Origin: an uncultured Clostridia bacterium
Lineage (GTDB): Bacteria; Bacillota; Clostridia; Oscillospirales; CAG-272
DNA: 40,684 bases
Reading direction: 5' to 3'
Assembly (NCBI GenBank): GCA_944391815.1
Contig: CALXUV010000079.1
Span: forward strand, 1 to 40,684
In this document: positions 18,458 to 25,311 of the stretch, piece after piece
Numbering within the stretch: position 1 is the first letter of the stretch
Layout of the letters: each line of letters starts with the position of its first letter
The notes under the pieces: generated by a model
Database searches by the model: none
Told to the model about the DNA's origin: nothing
Seen by the model: only the letters and a program-made list of their open reading frames with translations
Program-made: the position numbers and the translations under genes

Positions 18458-18486
18458 TTGATTTTTTTGTTAATATATGATATAAT
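18458..18486 (+). promoter_or_regulatory. Sigma-A promoter of the purine permease
   Basis: TTGATT (18458-18463), 17 bp, TATAAT (18481-18486). The leader of about 55 nt holds one small hairpin (TTGCAC 18499-18504 with GTGCAA 18515-18520), too small to be a purine riboswitch. Confidence 0.75.
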
Positions 18487-18549
18487 CAAAAACAGTATTT
18501 GCACAGATTGTTAAGTGCAAAATCTGAAAATAAAGAAAGGATTTTGAAA

Positions 18550-19992
18550 ATGGACAACTCAAATCAGGTTCAAAACGACAGCGAAAGTAAATTCAGCAAG
18601 TTTTTCAAGATCAAAGAGCGTAACTCAAATGTAAAAACCGAGATTATTGCCGGTCTTACAACGTTCTTTGCAATGGCTTACATCGTTGTTACTAACCCGA
18701 ATCAGATCACCGGATTCAGCACCGAGGGTGATTTCGGAAAAATCTGGAACGCCGTTTATGTGGCTTCCATTCTCGCCGCAATCGTCGGCACAATGCTCTA
18801 TGCGATTTACGCAAAACTTCCCTATGCACAGGCTTGCGGCATGGGACTCAATTCCTTCTTCTTTGTCGCTTTTATTCTCCCCAATATTGTTAACCCGATT
18901 GAAGGCTACCGTCAGGGACTTACAGTTATCGTGCTCTCCGGTATTATTTTCCTGCTTCTTTCGGTAACCGGTGCAAGAGGTTATATAGCAAAGGCACTTC
19001 CGGACTGTCTGAAAAAAGCTGTTCCCGCCGGTATCGGTCTTTTCATTGCTTTTATCGGATTCCAGAATGTAAAGCTCATACAGGCAAATCAGTACACACT
19101 GGTTCAGTTCTTTGACTTCCACGGTGCTGTGGCAGGAAAAACTGTTTTCGAAGCATGGAAAGCTATTGCTCCCGTTGTTCTCACTCTTCTCGGTCTTTTC
19201 CTGATCGCAATGCTCGAAAAAAGAAAGATAAAAGGAAATGTCATCATTTCGATTGCAGCTGTTACGGTTGTTTACTACGTTTCAACCCTTACCGCTCCCT
19301 CTTTTGACCTCGGTCAGATCGGCCAGTCGTTCAAAGATTTCGGTGAAATAGGCATTATCGGCGCTTTCAAAGGCTTCGGTATTTTTGAAGGCGGATTCGG
19401 TGCTGTCGTTAACGCGATAGTTCTGACAATCACTTTCTGCCTGGTTGATATGTTCGATACCATAGGAACTCTTTACGGTACGGCTTCTCAGGCTGATATG
19501 CTTGACGAAAACGGCGACCCCATCGACATGGACAAGGCTATGGCTTCCGACTCTATTGCTACTGTTGCAGGCGGTTTGCTCGGTACTTCCACATGCACCA
19601 CTTTCGTTGAAAGTGCTGCCGGAGTTGCTGCCGGAGGAAGAACCGGACTTGCTTCACTTGTTACCTCAGGCTGCTTCTTTATCTGCCTGTTCCTCACTCC
19701 TTTTGCTGCACTTGTTCCGTCATGCGCAACTGCTCCGGCTCTTATATATGTCGGTGTTCTTATGCTGAAAAACTTCGCAAAAGTTGACATGACAGATATA
19801 ACTGCTGCTGTTCCGGCATTCCTTGCTCTTATCATGATGCCTCTCACCTACTCTATTTCTAACGGCATAGCTATCGGAGCCATCGCTTACACCATTATAA
19901 CTGCAATTACCGGAAAATACGGCAAAAAAGATATTGTTGTTACAATAATAGCAATTCTCTTCACTCTCAGATTCTTCCTTATCACAATGTAA
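18550..19992 (+). CDS. AzgA-family nucleobase permease (PbuG/PbuO-like)
   Basis: The 480-residue polytopic membrane protein has about 12-14 hydrophobic helices. It starts with a hydrophilic segment and the family block TEIIAGLTTFFAMAYIVVTNP, then GLNSFFFV, and the substrate-binding region ITFCLVDMFDTIGTLYGTASQ and GTSTCTTFVESAAGVAAGGRTGLAS, typical of the AzgA-type adenine, guanine or hypoxanthine permeases. The ATG at 18550 has AAAGG 9 bp upstream; an in-frame TTG at 18499 lies only some 7 bp from the predicted transcription start and in a hairpin, so I reject it. Single gene with its own promoter and strong terminator. Substrate (guanine/hypoxanthine or adenine) is inferred from the family. 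Confidence 0.93.
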   Translation: MDNSNQVQNDSESKFSKFFKIKERNSNVKTEIIAGLTTFFAMAYIVVTNPNQITGFSTEGDFGKIWNAVYVASILAAIVGTMLYAIYAKLPYAQACGMGLNSFFFVAFILPNIVNPIEGYRQGLTVIVLSGIIFLLLSVTGARGYIAKALPDCLKKAVPAGIGLFIAFIGFQNVKLIQANQYTLVQFFDFHGAVAGKTVFEAWKAIAPVVLTLLGLFLIAMLEKRKIKGNVIISIAAVTVVYYVSTLTAPSFDLGQIGQSFKDFGEIGIIGAFKGFGIFEGGFGAVVNAIVLTITFCLVDMFDTIGTLYGTASQADMLDENGDPIDMDKAMASDSIATVAGGLLGTSTCTTFVESAAGVAAGGRTGLASLVTSGCFFICLFLTPFAALVPSCATAPALIYVGVLMLKNFAKVDMTDITAAVPAFLALIMMPLTYSISNGIAIGAIAYTIITAITGKYGKKDIVVTIIAILFTLRFFLITM

Positions 19993-20042
19993 TCAAAACA
20001 TTTTGTCCTACATTGTTTTAAGATCTGACAAACTATAAATCA

Positions 20043-20080
20043 CTGCCGGCTACACGTTAAACGTGTAGCCGGCAGCTTTT
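20043..20080 (+). terminator. Strong terminator of the purine permease
   Basis: A perfect 14-bp stem (20043-20056 with 20062-20075; core CTGCCGGCTACACG) with a 5-nt loop is followed by CTTTTGATTTTC. Confidence 0.85.
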
Positions 20081-20141
20081 GATTTTCATTCGTTTTTGAT
20101 TAAATTATTGGATATTTCGGTATTTTTTTATCTTTGGTATG

Positions 20142-20262
20142 ACTTTTTTATTATTTACTTGTTTTTGATTATCTGCTCGGTAGTACTTTTTTGTTGTTTT
20201 CTTGTTTTTATTATCTGCTCGGAACTTTTTTGTTACAGTCCCGGTTTGATTATCCGCTTATG
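20142..20262. repeat. Imperfect tandem repeat, about three 40-bp units
   Basis: Units begin with ACTTTTTT at 20142, 20185 and 20224. The first two share TTATCTGCTCGG near their ends (20168-20180 and 20210-20222) and CTTGTTTTT before it; the third carries TTATCCGCTT. The plus strand is T-rich and the minus strand A-rich. It lies between the permease terminator and the 3' end of the htrA-like gene. There are no spacers between units, so it is not CRISPR. Function unknown. Confidence 0.6.
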
Positions 20263-20284
20263 GTATTACATCTTACAGTAAAAT

Positions 20285-21706
20285 TTATTCCGTAATAATA
20301 TACTGCTGTTCAAGTACAAAATTTAAAGTCACAGTTTTGTTCTCAACAAGAGTATATCCCATAAATCCTCCTGAGAGCACATACTCCGTTATCTCAATGC
20401 TGACACTTTCTCCGGCTTTAAGATTGTCGATATAATTATTTATCTCAGCAGTTGAATTAAATGTTTTGCCGTTTATACTGTTAATTTTGTAATAAAAATT
20501 CTTATTGAATTCAAAACCGGCTTTATACAAATCTGAATCGCTGTCAACAGAGGTTATCCAGTTTCCGGATATAAAACTCTGAGTTCCGTATTCCACCTGT
20601 ATTCCGAAATTATGTCTGCCTTCAATGTAACCCTTTGATACCATTTGCTCTGCAATCGTCACCGCGGTATCAATCGGTATTGCAAAACCTATACCCTCAA
20701 CCGAAACTGATTCGTACTTTGCATTGACTATTCCGACAAGTTCGCCCGACATATTGAACATACCGCCGCCGGAGTTACCCGGATTTATTGCGGCATTCGT
20801 CTGTATCAGCTGCATATAGTGATCCGAAACAAGAATATTTACCGCTTCCGCTGAAACGATTCCGTTGGTTACCGTTCCACCCAAGGTTCCGAGAGGATTT
20901 CCTATTACAAATATGTCCTGACCGGTACGAAGTGCCTCAGAAGAACCGACTTTGGCAACAGCAAGCTCTTTTGTCTCAGCTATTGCAATTATCGCCAAAT
21001 CTGACTGCTCGTCTTTGAGCACGCTCTCGTACGCAGAATATTTTGTTCCGTCATACAGTTCAACCGTTATTTTGGTTGCGTCCTCGACAACATGATTATT
21101 GGTGATTATATAGTATCCTTTGCCGCTGCTCATTCTGCCGATTATTACGCCCGAACCGGCTCCGCTCACGCCTGTAGTATCAGAAAACGTTGTTATCGCC
21201 ACCACTGTTTTTTCGGTAGCTTCAACTGCGTCCTCAAGCTCCTCATACTCCGTGCCGGGATTAAGCGCCTGTTCTATTTTGAAATCAGGCTGGAGTATTC
21301 CGTCCAGTGATGAAGAGTCGATCACATCCCCTCCATTGTCACTTCCTGTTCCTCCTGCATCCTCGATTCCTTCACTATTGCCGCCGTTCCCCGTATCGGG
21401 CGTATTCAAAAACCGGAAATAAAATACACCGAGAACTGCTGTAACCGCTACAGCAAAAATCACGAAAAGTGTACTGAGTATTATAACCGGAGTTTTAGAT
21501 ACTTTTACCTCATTTCTCTTATTTCCAATGGGTGCAGCATTATAACCACCGTATGGAGCATTCTGATAACGCGAATCAAAACTTCCGTAAGGGTTGAAGT
21601 TTTCCCTTTCATTGTAATATTGTCCGTTATTGTCTCTGTTTTCGCCATTGTTTAATGAAGAATCGGGCTTTTCGAAATCATTTTTATTGTTGTTTTCTCC
21701 GTTCAT
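20285..21706 (-). CDS. htrA: Membrane-anchored HtrA/DegP-like serine protease
   Basis: HtrA proteases degrade or refold damaged proteins at the cell surface. The order is: Asn/Gly/Tyr-rich cytoplasmic N-terminus (1-70), one transmembrane helix (about 73-100), acidic Gly/Asp linker, trypsin-like domain (about 145-365) and a C-terminal region of about 100 residues in the PDZ position (GIQVEYG..., KAGFEFNKNFYYKINSINGKTF). The triad is H205 (TNNHVV), D236 (QSDLAI) and S312 (NPGNSGGG). The PDZ-like part is divergent but keeps the groove-like spacing. AAGGAGGGG lies 4-6 bp before the ATG. It is divergent from the pdaA-type gene, and both act at the envelope. Confidence 0.93.
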   Translation of the reverse strand: MNGENNNKNDFEKPDSSLNNGENRDNNGQYYNERENFNPYGSFDSRYQNAPYGGYNAAPIGNKRNEVKVSKTPVIILSTLFVIFAVAVTAVLGVFYFRFLNTPDTGNGGNSEGIEDAGGTGSDNGGDVIDSSSLDGILQPDFKIEQALNPGTEYEELEDAVEATEKTVVAITTFSDTTGVSGAGSGVIIGRMSSGKGYYIITNNHVVEDATKITVELYDGTKYSAYESVLKDEQSDLAIIAIAETKELAVAKVGSSEALRTGQDIFVIGNPLGTLGGTVTNGIVSAEAVNILVSDHYMQLIQTNAAINPGNSGGGMFNMSGELVGIVNAKYESVSVEGIGFAIPIDTAVTIAEQMVSKGYIEGRHNFGIQVEYGTQSFISGNWITSVDSDSDLYKAGFEFNKNFYYKINSINGKTFNSTAEINNYIDNLKAGESVSIEITEYVLSGGFMGYTLVENKTVTLNFVLEQQYIITE

Positions 21707-21870
21707 TTTCTCCCCTCCTTGATCTCTTTGACTCTATGTTAATCTCTTTTTGTGATGGTTTTCTGAAGATTGGAGTAAATTTAACGTAAGTTTATGTTAA
21801 CCATTTATTTCAAGGTTTATTAGACCGTTAACTGCAAAAAATATTAACAAACTTAGGAAAGGAGATTTAT

Positions 21871-22662
21871 ATGAAAAAGAAATTTTACTCTGTGATTGCT
21901 TTAATTCTTGCAGTTATTTTCATATCATCATTTCAAAATTTTGTTAACGCTGCATCTGACACAGCCGCGTACAACTGGTATGTAAAAAGAAATACTTCAC
22001 ATACCCTGCCGGTAAACGAAAAGCAATTCGATTTTCTCGATGAATATAATGCCGTCTACGGCGATAAAAACGCCGCAGTTAATGGCGATAAAGTTATTTA
22101 CCTCACTTTTGATGCAGGTTATGAAAACGGAAACATCGAAAAAATTCTTGACACCTTGAAAAAACACAATGCTCCGGGAGCTTTTTTCATTCTTGAAAAC
22201 CTTGTTCTGAGAAATACAGAACTTGTCAAGAGAATGCACAGCGAAGGTCACCTTGTCTGCAACCATACCAGAAGTCACCCCGATATGACAAAACTCACGG
22301 ATAAAGCCAAATTCGATATGCAGCTTTCATCTCTTTCTGATCTTGTAAGAGAAAAATGCGGCTTTGAGTGCGCTTCGTTTTACAGACCTCCCGAAGGAAA
22401 ATTCAGTAAGCAAAACCTGCAGTTTGCAAAAGAACTGGGATACAAAACCGTATTCTGGAGCTTTGCCTACGCAGATTGGGACAATAATAAACAACCTTCA
22501 CACGAAGATGCAATCAAAAAAATACTTGATAACGTTCATCCGGGTGAAATAATGCTTCTGCACCCGACCTCAAAAACCAATGCGGAGATTCTGGATAAAG
22601 TTCTGGCAACTCTTGAAAAGGACGGTTACAGATTCGGAAGTCTGACCGAAATAAAATTCTGA
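21871..22662 (+). CDS. pdaA: PdaA-like polysaccharide deacetylase (spore cortex muramic lactam)
   Basis: PdaA removes N-acetyl groups from muramic acid in the spore cortex, a step in muramic delta-lactam formation. The protein has a signal peptide or anchor (residues 1-27, ending FVNA), then YNWYVKRNTSHTLP and a NodB domain. The first NodB motif reads TFDAGYENG: the metal Asp (D81) is present, and the second Asp of canonical TFDDG is Ala, as is typical of PdaA relatives, which carry TFDNGYE-like versions. Motif 2 is NHTRSH (H132, H136) and motif 3 FYRPPEGK. Length 263 matches PdaA. AGGAAAGGAG precedes the ATG. It is followed after 1 bp by a second deacetylase. Confidence 0.88.
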   Translation: MKKKFYSVIALILAVIFISSFQNFVNAASDTAAYNWYVKRNTSHTLPVNEKQFDFLDEYNAVYGDKNAAVNGDKVIYLTFDAGYENGNIEKILDTLKKHNAPGAFFILENLVLRNTELVKRMHSEGHLVCNHTRSHPDMTKLTDKAKFDMQLSSLSDLVREKCGFECASFYRPPEGKFSKQNLQFAKELGYKTVFWSFAYADWDNNKQPSHEDAIKKILDNVHPGEIMLLHPTSKTNAEILDKVLATLEKDGYRFGSLTEIKF

Positions 22663-22663
22663 T

Positions 22664-23395
22664 ATGCTTACAAGATTGATTTGCACAGTTTTGTCATTTA
22701 TAGGAATATCTACCGGAATTTTCCAGATAAATCAAAGCTCTGAGGATGTTTTGAGGTGCTGGCTTAGTTTCGGTAGAAACGATGGGGTTTATGCAGAAGT
22801 AAAAACCAGTGAAAAAGTCATAGCACTTACCTTTGATGACGGACCTCATCCGAAACTCACCAACCGGATTCTGGACATTCTTGATAAATACGACGCAAAA
22901 GCTACTTTTTTTGTGATAGGCAAAAATGCCGAACTTTATCCTCAGATAATCAAAAGAATTGCAGATAGCGGTCACGAAATCGGTAATCACACTTACAGTC
23001 ACCTTGCGGAAACTAATTCAAACAGCGAAAAACTAAAAACTGAGATTCTGAAAACTGAAGATATAATTTTTAAAATTACCGGAACAAAAACTTCACTTTT
23101 CAGACCCCCGACAGGATATTGCAGTAAATCAGCCGTTCAAATGACTAAGGATTTAAGCTACAAAACCATTGTCTGGAATATTGATACCAAGGACTGGGCA
23201 CATCGAAATAAAACAGAAATAATTAAGGAAATAAAAAACCGTGCCGATAACGGTTCGATTATTTTATTCCATGATTTCATTGCCTATAACTCAGATACAC
23301 CTGAAATTCTTTCTCAGATATTGCCTTTTCTTAAATCAAAAGGTTATAGTTTTATAACCGTTTCGGAAATGCTCAGCCTTGAAGAAATATTATAA
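22664..23395 (+). CDS. Second NodB polysaccharide deacetylase, coupled to pdaA
   Basis: An N-terminal hydrophobic segment (1-24) precedes a complete NodB domain: ALTFDDGPHP (D58, D59), GNHTYSH (H109, H113), FRPPTGY and DTKDWA, with ILFHD near the C-terminus. Unlike its upstream neighbour it has the canonical TFDDG, so the two probably act on different sugars or at different stages. The ATG is 1 bp after the pdaA stop codon with no clear Shine-Dalgarno, which points to translational coupling. PdaB and PgdA are possible relatives; the sequence does not decide between cortex and vegetative wall. Confidence 0.88.
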   Translation: MLTRLICTVLSFIGISTGIFQINQSSEDVLRCWLSFGRNDGVYAEVKTSEKVIALTFDDGPHPKLTNRILDILDKYDAKATFFVIGKNAELYPQIIKRIADSGHEIGNHTYSHLAETNSNSEKLKTEILKTEDIIFKITGTKTSLFRPPTGYCSKSAVQMTKDLSYKTIVWNIDTKDWAHRNKTEIIKEIKNRADNGSIILFHDFIAYNSDTPEILSQILPFLKSKGYSFITVSEMLSLEEIL

Positions 23396-23399
23396 AACA

Positions 23400-23445
23400 A
23401 AAAAACACCCTTTCTTTATGCGCTGTGTTCTTAAGGACAGTTTTA
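23400..23445 (+). repeat. Left inverted repeat of the XRE island
   Basis: About 46 bp that matches the complement of 24782-24826 at roughly 39 positions, including 21 identical bases at the inner end (23425-23445). The outer part can also form a short AACAC/GTGTT hairpin after the deacetylase gene and may serve as its terminator. Confidence 0.7.
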
Positions 23446-23482
23446 TAAATGGAATAGTCGGTAGACGAGCGAACACCGCCAG

Positions 23483-23612
23483 AGGCTCCCTTGTGTAAAG
23501 GAAGCTGACGCCGAGGGCGGTTGAGGGATTGTTTAACTATGATTTTTCGCCTTTTACAATCCCCTCGTCACGGCAAGCCGTGCCACCTCCCTTTACACAA
23601 GGGAGGCTTTTT
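23483..23612. repeat. MITE-like palindromic element
   Basis: Two arms of about 50 bp (23483-23532 and 23557-23612) are inverted copies: both start CTCCCTTGTGTAAAGG and end GGGATTGT towards the centre, with an AT-rich centre between. No coding capacity. The shape is that of a non-autonomous intergenic element found in many copies in related genomes; copy number could not be tested. Confidence 0.65.
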
Positions 23613-23613
23613 G
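23586..23613 (+). terminator. Terminator formed by the right arm of the MITE-like element
   Basis: CCTCCCTT (23586-23593) pairs with AAGGGAGG (23599-23606) across a 5-nt loop and is followed by CTTTTTG. It would stop plus-strand transcripts from the deacetylase operon before they enter the antisense of the regulator gene. Confidence 0.65.
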
Positions 23614-23672
23614 TTTATCTGCAAGTGCGCACTTACTCACCACCGAAGGTGTTTGCGTGATAGAATATTTTA

Positions 23673-23706
23673 CCGCCGAGAGTAATCGTTTAGTTGCTCT
23701 CGGCGG
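23673..23706 (-). terminator. Hairpin terminator after the XRE regulator
   Basis: A perfect 10-bp stem CCGCCGAGAG (23673-23682) with CTCTCGGCGG (23697-23706) lies 7 bp beyond the regulator stop codon. The downstream tract on the minus strand is AT-rich rather than a pure T run. Confidence 0.6.
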
Positions 23707-23712
23707 CACAAT

Positions 23713-24579
23713 TTATTCGTTTTCAAAATAGGGCTTGGTTCTGTTACAAGTAAAATCGTAATAACATTGTCTTGCATTGATAAATTGGTATGCCATCATC
23801 AATAGCGGACGGATTTCGGGATTGCTCCACTTATGATACACCTTGATTATGCTATCATCCAATGTTAAGCTATCTTCATTCAAAAGACCGTATTTAACAA
23901 GCAATGGTTCAATTTCAAGGAATTTTTCAAGTTTGATGCCGATTTTTTTAGCCATCATATCCGCCGTATATTGACTTGCTTCTGTTGTGCTTTGTGTGAA
24001 AATAATTGCCTTCATTCCATCTTCCGAAGCAAGTAATGAGAAGAACTCAGCAAAGTTCTTTTCAGACAATAGCTTTTTTGATATTTCGGGAGTATCGCTG
24101 ACAGCGCAAAAGAACGGAAAGTTTTCTACAAGCGACAAATATGTTGTTCCTTCATCGTTGATAATTTGTGATGTTATTTGCTGATTGCCGCGATTCTTGT
24201 CAACAATATCCTTTAATAGCGGTCGGCTTTCATTCCCGAAATATGCGCTTTGTACAGTCCATATAGTATCAAACAAAAACTTGAACAAATCTATTCCTTC
24301 ATCTTTGCAGTGTGTCTTTTGAAGGCAAAATTTAAACAAATCATCAAGGATTTCATCTTGAGTGTAATCAGATATTTTCTTTTCTACCCCAAATAAGGCA
24401 TCGATTGACACCCCTAAAACCTTAGAAATAGTCGGTAATAAATACGTGTCCGGAACACCGCCATTTTCCCATTTCGATACAGCTTGTCCCGAAACGCCTA
24501 CTAATTCCCCAAGCTGTTCCTGCGTATAGCCTTTAAGTTTTCTATACTTTGCAATCTTTTCTCCGATTTTGAGTTCCAT
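23713..24579 (-). CDS. XRE-family transcriptional regulator with unknown C-terminal domain
   Basis: Residues 1-62 form a Cro/CI-type helix-turn-helix (GEKIAKYRKLKGYTQEQLGE...VSGQAVSKWENGG). The remaining roughly 225 residues are mostly helical and unrecognised; a stretch around 205-235 (ASQYTADMMAKKIGIKLEKF) could be a second helix-turn-helix. I start at the ATG at 24577-24579 (288 residues) because GGAGG lies 6 bp before it and overlaps an alternative GTG at 24591. It has its own promoter and a 3' hairpin and is the only gene inside the inverted-repeat island. Target genes unknown. Confidence 0.88.
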   Translation of the reverse strand: MELKIGEKIAKYRKLKGYTQEQLGELVGVSGQAVSKWENGGVPDTYLLPTISKVLGVSIDALFGVEKKISDYTQDEILDDLFKFCLQKTHCKDEGIDLFKFLFDTIWTVQSAYFGNESRPLLKDIVDKNRGNQQITSQIINDEGTTYLSLVENFPFFCAVSDTPEISKKLLSEKNFAEFFSLLASEDGMKAIIFTQSTTEASQYTADMMAKKIGIKLEKFLEIEPLLVKYGLLNEDSLTLDDSIIKVYHKWSNPEIRPLLMMAYQFINARQCYYDFTCNRTKPYFENE

Positions 24580-24617
24580 AATAACCTCCACAGCTTCATT
24601 ATCACCGGTGTGCTCTT

Positions 24618-24646
24618 ATTATATCACAAATTACGGTTTGATACAA
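24618..24646 (-). promoter_or_regulatory. Sigma-A promoter of the XRE regulator
   Basis: On the minus strand TTGTAT (24641-24646) and TATAAT (24618-24623) are 17 bp apart, giving a leader of about 30 nt. A GTTGC/GCAAC hairpin lies upstream near 24657-24671 and might be an autoregulatory operator. Confidence 0.65.
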
Positions 24647-24721
24647 TAGAGGCAATGTTGCGTTTTGCAACTGTGGGTTGAATTTTTGCTTTTGTGTCTA
24701 CAAAAGCAGTGCTTGTAAAGA

Positions 24722-24759
24722 AAAATGACAGAGAATACAAATCCATCCTCTGTCATTTT
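24722..24759 (-). terminator. Terminator-like hairpin inside the right end of the island
   Basis: A perfect 12-bp stem AAAATGACAGAG (24722-24733) with CTCTGTCATTTT (24748-24759) is followed on the minus strand by TTTTTCTTT. It would insulate the XRE promoter from transcription of the lipoprotein gene. Confidence 0.7.
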
Positions 24760-24781
24760 CCGTCGGTAGGCAGCGCATACT

Positions 24782-24826
24782 TAAAACTGTCCTTAAGAAC
24801 ACGCTCCATACGAAAGAGTGTTTTTT
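24782..24826 (-). repeat. Right inverted repeat of the XRE island
   Basis: Inverted partner of 23400-23445 (identical over 24782-24802). Its outer half forms a CTC/GAG-centred hairpin with AACAC/GTGTT just beyond the lipoprotein stop codon and may act as that gene's terminator. Confidence 0.7.
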
Positions 24827-24832
24827 AATAGT

Positions 24833-25240
24833 TTACTTATTGAATATTTCCGTCATGGAAGAGGCTTCAAGTCCCAAGGGTATGAGCACACAGTTATCTC
24901 TGACCAGGCTTGATTTCTGAATATCCTTGACGAATCCTTTCAGTGTCTCACTTTCTTCAAGTGATTTTTCTATGTCGCCCTTCGAACCGAACTCTAAGAT
25001 TATCGCATAGTTAAGGATGCTGTCTGACTTTTTGAAAACATGGACAGTTACCGAAACTTCACCTTCTTCAAGTTCAGCTTTAATCGTATTTGCCGTTTCG
25101 TTGTCTTCGCTGACTACCTCATAACCTGCGTCCTTGAAATTCTTCTCAATTTTTCCGTAAGCCGAACAGGATACAAATGTGAGCATAAGCATCGCCGATA
25201 TAATTGTCAAAGCTACAATTTTAAAGGTTATTTTCTTCAT
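24833..25240 (-). CDS. Small predicted lipoprotein of unknown function
   Basis: The 135-residue product has a lipoprotein signal peptide (MKKITFKIVALTIISAMLML) with lipobox FVSC, so Cys26 would be lipid-anchored at the outer membrane face. The mature part is about 110 residues, acidic, alternating strands and helices (KDAGYEVVSEDNETAN, SVTVHVFKKSDS), a small alpha/beta domain that I do not recognise. AAGGGGG precedes the ATG. A perfect promoter lies in the short gap after the upstream Sel1 gene. Confidence 0.8.
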   Translation of the reverse strand: MKKITFKIVALTIISAMLMLTFVSCSAYGKIEKNFKDAGYEVVSEDNETANTIKAELEEGEVSVTVHVFKKSDSILNYAIILEFGSKGDIEKSLEESETLKGFVKDIQKSSLVRDNCVLIPLGLEASSMTEIFNK

Positions 25241-25268
25241 ATTCCGTTACCCCCTTTCTTGTATCTGT

Positions 25269-25297
25269 ATTATATCAGATTACTAACGGTTTGTCAA
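25269..25297 (-). promoter_or_regulatory. Consensus sigma-A promoter of the lipoprotein gene
   Basis: On the minus strand TTGACA (25292-25297), 17 bp, TATAAT (25269-25274). The leader is about 20-25 nt. It starts 15 bp after the stop codon of the TIR/Sel1 gene. Confidence 0.85.
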
Positions 25298-25311
25298 TAG
25301 ATTATTAATAA

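Noticed and set aside
18487-18549. Purine riboswitch in the permease leader
   Set aside because: The leader is only about 55 nt and lacks the three-way junction and conserved loops; only a small hairpin is present.
18625-19122. Minus-strand 165-residue open frame inside the purine permease gene
   Set aside because: Antisense to conserved transmembrane segments of the AzgA protein and compositionally odd; a frame shadow.
20142-20262. CRISPR array
   Set aside because: The units are contiguous and imperfect, without unique spacers, and no cas gene is in the window.
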